The translations under genes were made by a program, and so were the position numbers. Of a stretch of DNA of 64,000 nt, positions 50,122-61,460 are shown piece by piece. Origin of the DNA: Colletes latitarsis (Eukaryota; Arthropoda; Insecta; Hymenoptera; Colletidae); the NCBI RefSeq assembly GCF_051014445.1, contig NC_135134.1, forward strand, positions 5,919,672 through 5,983,671, written 5' to 3'. The notes under the pieces were generated by a model. That model saw nothing but the letters and a program-made list of their open reading frames with translations. It searched no databases and was not told the origin of the DNA. The first letter of the stretch is position 1; each line of letters opens with the position of its first letter.

Positions 50122-51996
50122 ATTAATGGCCGCGCCAGCCTCCTCCCGGCCGTCCGTCCCCGTAGCACCGTCCACCTCCATGGAGGACGATGCCACCGCC
50201 CTCGGCACCGGAGCCGGTGCAGCCCGCCTCTTCCTCTCCTTCCGGGAGGGGGGGGAGCACTTCTTGCTCCCCACCCTGTGATCGGCTGGCCTCCCCATGT
50301 CCGCACACAGCGGGCAGTGGGGGGCCGCCGAGCACTGGCTCGCACGGTGCTCTTTGGCACCGCAGCGGTAACACTGACCGCTGCGGTCCACCGGCGAGGT
50401 GCACCACTGCCTCACGTGCCCCAATTCGAGGCAGCGGTGACACTGGAGCGGGCGCGGCGCGAGGATTTCCACTCGCGCCGAAACCCACCCCACCAACACC
50501 CTCCCGGATTCCGCCACCTTACGGGCGGCGGAGAGGGGGCACCGGGCCCACACCGACCCGAGGCCGGAGGGCGACCTGCGGATCTCTCCGATCCGCAGGT
50601 CCTCCACAGGACAGTCCCCCGCCCTCGCAAGGGCACGGGACACATCCTGTGCGCTGACCGAGTCGTCCAGCCCACAAACGCGCATCTCCGTGCGCTTCGT
50701 GGGCCGGGCGACCCGGACACCTCGCTCGCCCAGCTGCTCCCGGAGCCTCTGGGCGAGACGATCCGCCTTCGCGCCGCCTTCTGCACCGGGGATCTCCAGC
50801 AAGAGACCCCCCGTCACGGCCCTCTTCGCCCTCACGGAGGCGATGCCCAGCTCTTCCAGGGAGATATTCTCCCTGGCGAGCCGCATCGCCTCCGCGAGGG
50901 TCAGGTCGCCCCCCTGCGCAACGGTCAGCGTCACCGCTGCCGTTTTTGGGGGACGACCTGGTCGTGCCTTCCCGACCTTCGCGGCCTTTACCTTGGCCGC
51001 CGGCGGCGGAGGCGGAGGCTGCGGTTGCGAGGCCTTCCTCGCCGCCCGCTTCGCCTTCCGCCCCACCACCTCACTCCACGCCACCCCCCCATGGGAGGGT
51101 GCTGTGGAGGACGCGACCACCGCGACCACGGGTACACCACCCCCCTTGGGGGTCGCGACCCGGGGCCTTGGTGCCGCAACGCTGGGCGGAGCCTTCACTC
51201 CGCCCTTCTTTGCCTTCCCCGACTGTACCGGAACAGGTCGGGGAGGCACCGTCTTCCTGCTGACCGTTCTTCCGGCGAGGAGCTCCTCCCGGAAGGCGGC
51301 CAGCTTGCCATCAATCATGTCCCCAATCCTCCTCAGAAGATCGTCTTCTGAGGAGGACGGGGACTTCTTCACGGGCGGAGTGCGTGTGGAGGGGCCCGCG
51401 GTGCCCCGCACCACTGCCGCCGCACTCCGCTTATTTACCTCCGCCGAGGGACGCGGCGGTGGAGGAGGAGGGAGGATGGGAGGGAGGGCCGCGCTGTTCC
51501 ACAGCGCCTCTGCCCTCCTCCTCCCCTGTCGCTCCTCCTCCAACAGGAGCTGCAGACGGGCGTTCCGCCCTCTGAGCTCCCGCGCCGCCTCCCTCATTTC
51601 CTCCGCCGCGGCCTTCAGGGCCTCCGCGCCACCGCTTTTCTGCCCCTTAAAGGCGCAGGCAGCGGCGACTTTCTCCACCCGCCTCAGGGACGAGGAGATC
51701 CTCTCCGATATCTCCTCGGTCACCTCGTCCCTGAGGCAACTCAGCCTCACCGACGGGCTCATCGCCCCGCCCACCTCGACGACGGCCTGCCCCGCCCTCT
51801 TCCTCTTAGAGCCTATGAGGCTCCTGGTGGAGGAGAAGGACGAGACTGACGCAGTCTCGTCGTCCTCCTCCACCTTCCACGAAGCCGGGCCAGGCGCTGG
51901 AGGCGGCGCGAGCGCCGTCACTCCAGTCCCAACACCGCCTTCGTCCTCCCCCTCTGACTTACCCCGTCCCCTCCCCGTTTTAATATTGAACTCCAT
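50119..51996 (-). CDS. Retrotransposon ORF1 protein (gag-like, three CCHC zinc knuckles), 625 aa
   Basis: Nucleic-acid-binding protein expected to coat the element RNA in the ribonucleoprotein particle and, in R1-clade relatives, to help take it to the nucleus. Residues 1-80 are acidic, then Ser- and Lys/Arg-rich. About 80-165 is charged and probably helical or coiled coil. About 170-350 is low-complexity Pro/Ala/Lys, with an AT-hook-like RPGRPPK at 345-351. About 435-512 is a compact region that may be RRM-like. Zinc knuckles follow: C519-C522-H527-C532 and C542-C545-H550-C555 (both CX2CX4HX4C), then C561-C564-H573-C580 (CX2CX8HX6C). The start ATG is the first in frame after an upstream TAA. 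The stop TAA shares its last base with the ORF2 start. Intact, with no frameshift. Confidence 0.93.
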   Translation of the reverse strand: MEFNIKTGRGRGKSEGEDEGGVGTGVTALAPPPAPGPASWKVEEDDETASVSSFSSTRSLIGSKRKRAGQAVVEVGGAMSPSVRLSCLRDEVTEEISERISSSLRRVEKVAAACAFKGQKSGGAEALKAAAEEMREAARELRGRNARLQLLLEEERQGRRRAEALWNSAALPPILPPPPPPRPSAEVNKRSAAAVVRGTAGPSTRTPPVKKSPSSSEDDLLRRIGDMIDGKLAAFREELLAGRTVSRKTVPPRPVPVQSGKAKKGGVKAPPSVAAPRPRVATPKGGGVPVVAVVASSTAPSHGGVAWSEVVGRKAKRAARKASQPQPPPPPPAAKVKAAKVGKARPGRPPKTAAVTLTVAQGGDLTLAEAMRLARENISLEELGIASVRAKRAVTGGLLLEIPGAEGGAKADRLAQRLREQLGERGVRVARPTKRTEMRVCGLDDSVSAQDVSRALARAGDCPVEDLRIGEIRRSPSGLGSVWARCPLSAARKVAESGRVLVGWVSARVEILAPRPLQCHRCLELGHVRQWCTSPVDRSGQCYRCGAKEHRASQCSAAPHCPLCADMGRPADHRVGSKKCSPPSRKERKRRAAPAPVPRAVASSSMEVDGATGTDGREEAGAAIN

Positions 51997-52381
51997 AATA
52001 TTCCCACGAGCAGGTCGGAAGAAAAGGTCCGCCCGGGCAGAGCCGCCTTACCCGGGTAAGCCTATATACTCCGGGGATTCGGCAGGTTCCCCGGAGGTGG
52101 TCGCTTGGGATTGGGCCTTCTCCCCCAACCATGCATCCCATCGCCGCGACCCATAGCTTAGGATTGGAGGGCGATTTTATAGAGTCGCCATACTCGTGGC
52201 CCAGGCGGTTAAGCCAAGACCCCCGTTCCTCCTGCCGTCACGTACCATTCACAAAACCAATAGGGAATTGTGAATGGGTCGTTGTGACGACCAACAGGAG
52301 GCTTACGGTGTGTGTATGACTCGGGTACCCCGGGTTCGTTAAGCCCGTACTGCAGCTGAAAGGCTGGCAGCCCCTGAGGGA
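51997..52381 (-). promoter_or_regulatory. Retrotransposon 5' UTR with probable internal promoter
   Basis: This 385-bp leader precedes ORF1 and must carry the promoter if the element behaves like other full-length LINEs, which rely on internal Pol II start signals (family knowledge). The sense strand begins TCCCTCAGGGGCTG. It can form a CCC-TCA-GGG hairpin, then a GTAC-GGG...CCC-GTAC hairpin at 52350-52325, a compound stem at 52228-52301 and a CTCCGGGG/CCCCGGAG stem at 52069-52096. TATA-like sequences occur on the sense strand at 52181-52175 (TATAAAA) and 52068-52063 (TATATA), neither at a proven distance from a start. Several upstream ATGs exist (for example at 52130, 52134 and 52139). The first ~78 nt match the 84-bp relics elsewhere in the window. 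Confidence 0.7.
52228..52301 (-). other. Compound stem-loop in retrotransposon 5' UTR
   Basis: Three nested pairings are visible: CCTCCTG (52228-52234) with CAGGAGG (52295-52301), a CGTCAC/GTGACG pair inside it, and CCATTCACA (52245-52253) with TGTGAATGG (52269-52277) innermost. The alignment of three independent stems makes a real RNA fold likely. Its role is unknown; RNA packaging or translation control are guesses. Confidence 0.6.
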
Positions 52382-52394
52382 ATCAGACCAATAC
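52382..52394 (+). repeat. Target-site duplication, copy at the 5' end of the element
   Basis: Second exact copy of ATCAGACCAATAC, followed by TTTCGCATTCCTCG, the normal satellite continuation. The base before it (52381) is the first base of the full-length element. Confidence 0.93.
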
Positions 52395-54492
52395 TTTCGC
52401 ATTCCTCGCATACTTGTTGAACAGATCCTGGGTTATTTCTAGTTTGTATCACGTAGTAAATTGGTACCACCCTGAAACAGTCGATTAATCCTGGTCTCGA
52501 ACATTATTTTACTGGATAACGCATGTTAGGTCTAGGTGAGGCCTCGGATTTGCCCTCATCAGACTCATACTTTCGCATATTTGTCATACTTATTGGCCAG
52601 ATCCTTGGACTTTTCTGGATTGGTACACGTAGTAATGTGGTACCACACTGAAGCAGTTAATTAAACCTGGATACGAACAATATTTTAGAGGATACACCAT
52701 GTTAGATCTAGGTTAGGCCTGGGATTTGCCCTCATCTGACTCAACTTTCGCATGTTTCACATACTTGTTGTACAGATCCTGGGTTTTTTCTGGTTTGAAT
52801 CACGTAGTAATGTGGTACCACACTGAAACAGTCCATGAAACCCAGGCTCTGTCAATATTTTAAAGGATATCGCATATTATGTCTAGGTTAGGTCTAGGAT
52901 TTGCCCTCATCAGTCTCATGCTTTCGCATTCTTCACATACTTCTTGAACAGATCCTGGGTTTTTTCTGGTTTCGATTACGTAGTAATGTGGTACCACACC
53001 GAAGCAGACCATTAATCCTGGTTTCGATTATTATTTTAGAGGATAACACATGTTAGGTCTAGGTTAGGTCTGGGATTTGCCCTCATCAGGGTCATACTTT
53101 CGCAGTTTTAACATACATGTTGACCTGATCGATGGTTTTTTCTGCTTTAGATCACGTAGCAAAGTGGTACCACACAGAAACAGTCCATTAAACCTGGTTT
53201 CGATCAATATTTTAGAGGATTTCGCATGCTAGGTCTAGGTTAGGCCAGGGATTTGCTCTCATCAGGCTCGTACTTTCGCATATTTCTCATACTAGATGGC
53301 CAGATCCTGGGCTTTTTCTGGTTTGGATCACGTAGTAATGTGGTACCACACTAAAACAGTCGATTAAACCTGGTTTCGATCAACATTTTAGAGGATAACG
53401 CAAGTTATGTCTGGGATAGGACTAGGATTTGCCCTCGTCAGGCACATACTTTCGCTTATTTCTCATACTTCATGGCTAGATCCTGAGCTTTTTCTGGATT
53501 GGATCACGTAGTAATGTGGTACCACACTGAAACGGTCAATTAAACCTGGTTTCGATCAATATTTTAGAGGATAACGCAAGTTAGGTCTGGGATAGGTCTG
53601 GGATTTGCCCTGATCAGGCTCGTACTTTCGCAGTTTTAACATACTTATTGAACAGATCCGGGGCTTTTTTCTGGTTTGGATAACGTAGTAATGTGGTACC
53701 ACACTAAAACAGTCGATTAAACCTGGTTTCGATCAATATTTTTGAGGATAACGCATGTTAGGTCTGGGTTAGGTCTGGGATTTGGCCTTAACAGGGTCAT
53801 ACTTTCGCATATTTCTCATGCTCGATGGCCAGATTCTGGGCTTTTTCTGGTTTGGATCACGTAGTAATGTGGTACCACACTGAAACAGTCAATTAAACCC
53901 GGTTTCCATCAATATTTTGGAGGATAACGCAAGTAATGTCTGGTATAGGTCTGGGATTTGCCTTCATCAGGCTCATTCTTTCGCATTCTTCACATACTTC
54001 TTGAACAGATCCTGGGATTTTTCTGGATTGGATCACGTAGTAATGTGGGTACCACACTGAAACAGTTGATTAAACCTGGTATCGATCAATATTTTAGAGG
54101 ATAACGCAAGTTATGTCTGGGATAGGTCTGGGATTTGCCCTCATCAGTCTCATACTTTCGCGTTTTTCTCATACTTGATGGCCAGATCCTGGGCTTTTTC
54201 TAGTTTGGATCACGTAGTATTGTGATACCACACTAAAACAGCTGATTAAACCTGGTTTCGATCAATATTTTAGAGGATAACGCAAGTTATGTCTGGGATA
54301 GGTGTGGGATTTGCCCTCATCAGGCTCATACTTTCGCGTTTTTCACATACTTGTAGAACAGATCCTGGCCTTTTTCTGGTTTGGATCACGCAGTAATGTG
54401 GTACCACCCCGAAACATTCAATTAAACCTGGTCTTGATAAATATTTTAGAGGATAACGCATGTTAGGTCTGGGTTAGGTCTAGGATTTGCCC

Positions 54493-54576
54493 TTCCCCTC
54501 TGGGGCTGTGTCCGGCCAGGTGTCCGGCGCAGTACGGGGCGTTGCGACCCCGACGTACCTGATGCTAATCACACCG
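54493..54576 (+). mobile_element. 84-bp relic resembling the 5' end of an R1-type element (copy 2)
   Basis: Base-for-base identical to the block at 37442-37525, with the same left and right satellite junctions and nearly identical flanking monomers at an offset of 17,051 bp. It therefore spread by duplication of the satellite segment rather than by a second transposition. A third copy of the flanking monomers near 62155-62377 lacks the block. Confidence 0.65.
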
Positions 54577-57216
54577 TATTTTAGAGGATAACGCATGTTA
54601 GGTCTGGGTTAGGTCTAGGATTTGCCCTCATCAGTGTCATACTTTCGCATTTTTCACATACTTGTTGAACAGATCCCTGGCTTTTTCTGGTTTGGATCAC
54701 GTTGTAAAGTGGTACCACACTGAAACAGTCGATTACACCTGGTTTCGATCAATATTTTAGAGGATTACGCATGTTAGGTCTAGGTTAGGCCTGGGATTTG
54801 CTCTCATCAGGCTCGTACTTTCGCATATTTCTCATACTTGATGGCCAGATTCTGGGCTTTTTCTGGTTTGGGTCACGTAGTAATGTGGTACCACACTCAA
54901 ACAGTCAATTAAACCCGGTTTCCATCAATATTTTGGAGGATAACGCAAGTAATGTCTGGTATAGGTCTGGGATTTGCCTTCATCAGGCTCATTCTTTCGC
55001 ATTCTTCACATACTTCTTGAACAGATCCTGGGATTTTTTCTGGTTTGGATCACTTAGTAATGTGGTACCACACCAAAACAGTCGATTAAACCTGGTTTCG
55101 ATCAATATTTTAGAGTATGACGCATGTTATGTCTTGGTAAGGTCCAGGATTTGCCCTCATCAGTTTCATACATTCGCGTTCTTCACATACTTCTTGAGCA
55201 GATCCTGGGCTTTTTCTGGATTGGATTACGTAGTAATGTGGTACCACACTGAAACAGTCAATTAAACCTGGTTTCCATCAATGTTTTAGAGGATAACGCA
55301 AGTTAGGTCTGGGATAGGTCGGGGATTTGCCCTCATCCGGCTCATACTTTCGCATATTTCTCATACTTGTTGGCCAGATCCTGGGCTTTTTCTGGTTTGG
55401 ATCACGTAGTGATGTGGTACCACTCTGAAACAGTCGAATAAACCTGGGTTCGATCTATATTATAGATGATAACGGATGTTAGGTCTGGGTTAGGGCTAGG
55501 ATTTGCCCTCATCAGACCAATACTTTCGCATTCCTCACATACTTGTTGAACAGATCCTGGGTTACTTCTAGTTTGTATCACGTAGTAAATTGGTACCACC
55601 CTGAAACAGTCGATTAATCCTGGTCTCGATCTATATTTTAGAGGATAACGCATGTTAGGTCCGGGTTAGGTCCAGGATTTGCCCGCATCTGGCTCATACT
55701 TTCGCATATTTGTCATACTTGTTGGCCAGATCCTTGGATTTTTCTGGATTGGATCACGTAGTACTGTGGTACCACACTGAAACAGTCGAATAAACCTGGG
55801 TTCGATCAATATTATAGATGATAACGCATGTTAGGTCTGGGTTAGGGCTAGGATTTGCCCTCATCAGACCATTACTTTCGCATTCCTCACATACTTGTTG
55901 AACAGATCCTGGGTTATTTCTAGTTTGTATCACGTAGTAAATTGGTACCACCCTGAAACAGTCGATTAATCCTGGTCTCGAACAGTATTTTATTGGATAA
56001 CGCATGTTAGGTCTGGGTGAGGCCTCGGATTTGCCCTCATCAGACTCATACTTTCGCATATCTGTCATACTTGTTGGCCAGATCCTTGGATTTCTCTGGA
56101 TTGGATCACGTAGTAATGTGGTGCCACACTGAAAGTGTTAATTAAACCTGGATACGAACAGTATTTTAGAGGATACACCATGTTAGATCTAGGTTACGCC
56201 TGGGATTTGCCCTCATCAGACTCAACTTTCGCATGTTTCACATACTTGTTGTACAGATCCTGGGTTTTTTCTGGTTTGAATCACGTGGTAATGTGGTACC
56301 ACACTGAAACAGTCCATGAAACCCAGGCTCTGTCAATATTTTAAAGGATATCGCATATTATGTCTAGGTTAGTTCTAGGATTTGCCCTCATCAGTCTCAT
56401 ACTTTCACGTTTTTCACACACTTGTTGAACAGATCCTGGGTTTCTTCTGGTTTGGATCACGTAGTAATGTGGTACCACACTGAAGCAGCCCATTAATCCT
56501 GGTTTCGATCAATATTTTAGAGGATTACGCATGTTAGGTCTAGGTTAGGTCTGGGATTTGCCCTCATCAGGGTCATACTTTCGCAGTTTTAACATACATG
56601 TTGACCTGATCGATGGTTTTTTCTGCTTTAGATCACGTAGCAAGGTGGTACCACACTGAAACAGTCAATTAAACCTGGTTTCGATAAATATTTTAGAGGA
56701 TAACGCATGTTAGGTCTAGGTTAGGCCTGGAATTTGCCCTCATCAGGGTCATATTTTCGCGTTTTTCACATACTTGTTGAACAGATCCAGGGTTTTTTCT
56801 GGTTTGCATCACGTAGTAATGTGGTACCACACTGAAACAGTCAATTAAACCTGGTTTCGATCAATATTTTAGAGGATAACGCAAGTTATGTCTGGGATAG
56901 GTCTGGGATTTGCCCTCATCAGGCTCATTCTTTCGCATTCTACACATACTTCTTGAACAGATCCTGGGATTTTTTCTGGTTTGGATCACTTAGTAATGTG
57001 GTACCACACTAAAACAGTCGATTAAACCTGGTTTCGATCAATATTTTTGAGGATAACGCAAGTTATGTCTGGTATAGGTCTGAGATTTGCCCTCATCAGG
57101 CTCATACTTTCGCGTTTTTCACATACTTGTTGAACAGATCCTGGGCTTTTTTCTGGTTTGGATCACGTAGTAATGTGGTGCCACACTAAAACAGTCGATT
57201 AAACCTGGTTTCGATC

Positions 57217-60200
57217 AACATTTTTGAGGATAACGCATGTTAGGTCTGGGTTAGGTCTGGGATTTGGCCTTATCAGGGTCATACTTTCGCATATTTCTCA
57301 TGCTTGATGGCCAGATTCTGGGCTTTTTCTGGTTTGGATCACGTAGTACTGTGGTACCACACAGAAACAGTCCATTAAACCTGGTTTCGATCAATAATTT
57401 AGAGTATGACGCATGTTATGTCTTGGTAAGGTCTAGGATTTGCCCTCATCAGTTTCATACATTCGCATTCTTCACATACTTCTTGAACAGATCCTAGGCT
57501 TTTTCTGGATTGGATTACGTAGTAATGTGGTACCACACTGAAACAGTCAATTAAACCTGGTTTCCATCAATATTTTAGAGGATAACAAGAGTTATGTCTG
57601 GGATAGGTCTGGGATTTGCCCTCATCAGGCTCATACTTTCGCGTTTTTCACATACTTGTTGAACAGACCCTGGGTTTTTTCTGGTATGGATCACGTATTA
57701 ATGTGGTACCACACTGTAACAGTCGATTAAACCCGGTTTTGATCAATGTTTTAGAGGATAACGCCAGTTAGGTCTGGGATAGGTCGGAGATTTGCCCTCA
57801 TCCGGCTCATACTTTCGCATATTTCTCATACACTGTTGACCAGATCCTGGGCTTTTTCTGGTTTGGATCACGTAGTAATGTGGTACCACTCTGAAACAGT
57901 CGAATAAACCTGGGTTCGATCTATATTATAGATGATAACGCATGTTAGGTCTGGGTTAGGGCTAGGATTTGCCCTCATCAGACCAATACTTTCGCATTCC
58001 TCACATTCTTGTTGAACAGATCCTGGGTTATTTCTAGTTTGTATCACGTAGTAAATTGGTACCACCCCGAAACAGTCAATTAATCCTGGTCTCGAACAGT
58101 ATTTTATTGGATAACGCATGTTGGGTCTGGGTGAGGCCTCGGATTTGCCCTCATCTGGCTCATACTTTCGCATATTTGTCATACTTGTTGGCCAGATCCT
58201 TGGATTTTTCTGGATTGGACCACGTAGTAATGTGGTACCACACTGAAACAGTTGAATAAACCTGGGTTCGATCAATATTATAGATGATAACGCATGTTAG
58301 GTCTGGGTTAGGGCTAGGATTTGCCCTCATCAGACCAATACTTTCGCATTCCTCACATACTTGTTGAACAGATCCTGGCTTATTTCTAGTTTGTATCACG
58401 TAGTAAATTGGTACCACCCTGAAACAGTCGAGTAATCCTGGTCTCGAACAGTATTTTACTGGATAACGCATGTTAGGTCTGGGTGAGGCCTCGGATTTGC
58501 CCTCATCAGACTCATACTTTCGCATATTTGTCATTCTTGTTGGCCAGATCCTTGGATTTCTCTGGATTGGATCACGTAGTAATGTGGTACCACACTGAAA
58601 CAGTTAATTAAACCTGGATACGAACAATATTTTAGAGGATACACCATGTTAGATCTAGGTTAGGCCTGGGATTTGCCCTCATCAGGGTCATATTTTCGCG
58701 TTTTTCACATACTTGTTGAACAGATCCAGGGTTTTTTCTGGTTTGCATCACGTAGTAATGTGGTACCACACTGAAACAGTCAATTAAACCTGGTTTCGAT
58801 CAATATTTTAGAGGATAACGCAAGTTATGTCTGGGATAGGTCTGGGATTTGCACTCATCAGGCTCGTACTTTCACGTTTTTCACACACTTGTTGAACAGA
58901 TCCTGGGTTTTTTGTGGTTTAGATCACGTAGTAATGTGGTACCACACTGAAACAGTCCATTGAAACTGGTTTCGATCAATATTTTAGAGGATAACGCCAG
59001 TTAGGTCTGGGATAGGTCGGAGATTTGCCCTCATCCGGCTCATACTTTCGCATATTTCTCATACACTGTTGACCAGATCCTGGGCTTTTTCTGGTTTGGA
59101 TCACGTAGTAATGTGGTACCACTCTGAAACAGTCGAATAAACCTGGGTTCGATCTATATTATAGATGATAACGCATGTTAGGTCTGGGTTAGGGCTAGGA
59201 TTTGCCCTCATCAGACCAATACTTTCGCATTCCTCACATTCTTGTTGAACAGATCCTGGGTTATTTCTAGTTTGTATCACGTAGTAAATTGGTACCACCC
59301 CGAAACAGTCAATTAATCCTGGTCTCGAACAGTATTTTATTGGATAACGCATGTTGGGTCTGGGTGAGGCCTCGGATTTGCCCTCATCAGACTCATACTT
59401 TCGCATATTTGTCATTCTTGTTGGCCAGATCCTTGGATTTCTCTGGATTGGATCACGTAGTAATGTGGTACCACACTGAAACAGTTAATTAAACCTGGAT
59501 ACGAACAATATTTTAGAGGATACACCATGTTAGATCTAGGTTAGGCCTGGGATTTGCCCTCATCAGGGTCATATTTTCGCGTTTTTCACATACTTGTTGA
59601 ACAGATCCAGGGTTTTTTCTGGTTTGCATCACGTAGTAATGTGGTACCACACTGAAACAGTCAATTAAACCTGGTTTCGATCAACATTTTTGAGGATAAC
59701 GCATGTTAGGTCTGGGTTAGGTCTGGGATTTGGCCTTATCAGGGTCATACTTTCGCATATTTCTCATGCTTGATGGCCAGATTCTGGGCTTTTTCTGGTT
59801 TGGATCACGTAGTACTGTGGTACCACACAGAAACAGTCCATTAAACCTGGTTTCGATCAATAATTTAGAGTATGACGCATGTTATGTCTTGGTAAGGTCT
59901 AGGATTTGCCCTCATCAGTTTCATACATTCGCATTCTTCACATACTTCTTGAACAGATCCTAGGCTTTTTCTGGATTGGATTACGTAGTAATGTGGTACC
60001 ACACTGAAACAGTCAATTAAACCTGGTTTCCATCAATATTTTAGAGGATAACAAGAGTTATGTCTGGGATAGGTCTGGGATTTGCCCTCATCAGGCTCAT
60101 ACTTTCGCGTTTTTCACATACTTGTTGAACAGACCCTGGGTTTTTTCTGGTATGGATCACGTATTAATGTGGTACCACACTGTAACAGTCGATTAAACCC

Positions 60201-61460
60201 GGTTTTGATCAATGTTTTAGAGGATAACGCCAGTTAGGTCTGGGATAGGTCGGAGATTTGCCCTCATCCGGCTCATACTTTCGCATATTTCTCATACACT
60301 GTTGACCAGATCCTGGGCTTTTTCTGGTTTGGATCACGTAGTAATGTGGTACCACTCTGAAACAGTCGAATAAACCTGGGTTCGATCTATATTATAGATG
60401 ATAACGCATGTTAGGTCTGGGTTAGGGCTAGGATTTGCCCTCATCAGACCAATACTTTCGCATTCCTCACATTCTTGTTGAACAGATCCTGGGTTATTTC
60501 TAGTTTGTATCACGTAGTAAATTGGTACCACCCCGAAACAGTCAATTAATCCTGGTCTCGAACAGTATTTTATTGGATAACGCATGTTGGGTCTGGGTGA
60601 GGCCTCGGATTTGCCCTCATCTGGCTCATACTTTCGCATATTTGTCATACTTGTTGGCCAGATCCTTGGATTTTTCTGGATTGGACCACGTAGTAATGTG
60701 GTACCACACTGAAACAGTTGAATAAACCTGGGTTCGATCAATATTATAGATGATAACGCATGTTAGGTCTGGGTTAGGGCTAGGATTTGCCCTCATCAGA
60801 CCAATACTTTCGCATTCCTCACATACTTGTTGAACAGATCCTGGCTTATTTCTAGTTTGTATCACGTAGTAAATTGGTACCACCCTGAAACAGTCGAGTA
60901 ATCCTGGTCTCGAACAGTATTTTACTGGATAACGCATGTTAGGTCTGGGTGAGGCCTCGGATTTGCCCTCATCAGACTCATACTTTCGCATATTTGTCAT
61001 TCTTGTTGGCCAGATCCTTGGATTTCTCTGGATTGGATCACGTAGTAATGTGGTACCACACTGAAACAGTTAATTAAACCTGGATACGAACAATATTTTA
61101 GAGGATACACCATGTTAGATCTAGGTTAGGCCTGGGATTTGCCCTCATCAGGGTCATATTTTCGCGTTTTTCACATACTTGTTGAACAGATCCAGGGTTT
61201 TTTCTGGTTTGCATCACGTAGTAATGTGGTACCACACTGAAACAGTCAATTAAACCTGGTTTCGATCAATATTTTAGAGGATAACGCAAGTTATGTCTGG
61301 GATAGGTCTGGGATTTGCACTCATCAGGCTCGTACTTTCACGTTTTTCACACACTTGTTGAACAGATCCTGGGTTTTTTGTGGTTTAGATCACGTAGTAA
61401 TGTGGTACGACACTGAAACAGTCCATTGAAACTGGTTTCGATCAATATTTTAGAGGATAA
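57217..61460. repeat. Nested 1,233-bp and 2,466-bp higher-order duplications
   Basis: A segment from about 57217 to 58994 recurs at 59683-61460 (offset 2,466, 14 monomers). Its core also occurs once in between at half that offset: landmarks at 57868, 59101 and 60334 are each 1,233 bp apart, seven monomers plus one base. Copies are almost identical. Confidence 0.85.

Larger units (their letters stand above)
46394..52381 (-). mobile_element. Full-length R1-clade non-LTR retrotransposon (LINE)
   Basis: A 5,988-bp element transcribed on the minus strand: 5' UTR, ORF1 with three CCHC knuckles, ORF2 with APE endonuclease, reverse transcriptase and CCHC finger, hairpin-rich 3' UTR and a 27-nt poly(A). 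No RNase H domain is recognisable. That domain order fits the R1 clade (R1, SART, TRAS, Waldo and relatives). The TAATG junction of the ORFs resembles SART1. Direct copies of ATCAGACCAATAC flank it (46381-46393 and 52382-52394), as expected of target-primed reverse transcription. Both ORFs are open, the 5' end is complete and the poly(A) uninterrupted, so the insertion looks young. Its high GC contrasts sharply with the satellite. Placement below clade level needs a phylogeny. Confidence 0.95.

Noticed and set aside
47978..50122. 714-aa plus-strand frame opposite ORF2
   Set aside because: Antisense shadow: high GC in the ORF2 codons suppresses stops on the other strand. The product is Pro/Arg-rich with no domain, while the minus-strand frame has full APE and RT motifs.
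50690..52156. 488-aa plus-strand frame opposite ORF1, and a 357-aa frame at 50278-51351
   Set aside because: Same GC shadow effect; low-complexity Ser/Ala/Pro composition and no recognisable domain.
52325..52350. tRNA-like T-arm (GGGTTCGTTAAGCCC)
   Set aside because: The loop is too long and no acceptor, D or anticodon arms surround it; better explained as the 5' UTR hairpin shared with the 84-bp relic.
46394..52381. Insertion into 28S rDNA as for canonical R1
   Set aside because: Both flanks are the 176-bp satellite; no rRNA sequence is seen.
57868..61000. 124-135 aa minus-strand frames spanning two monomers
   Set aside because: Longer only because local indels keep the frame across a monomer boundary; duplicated with the 2,466-bp unit and without coding signals.
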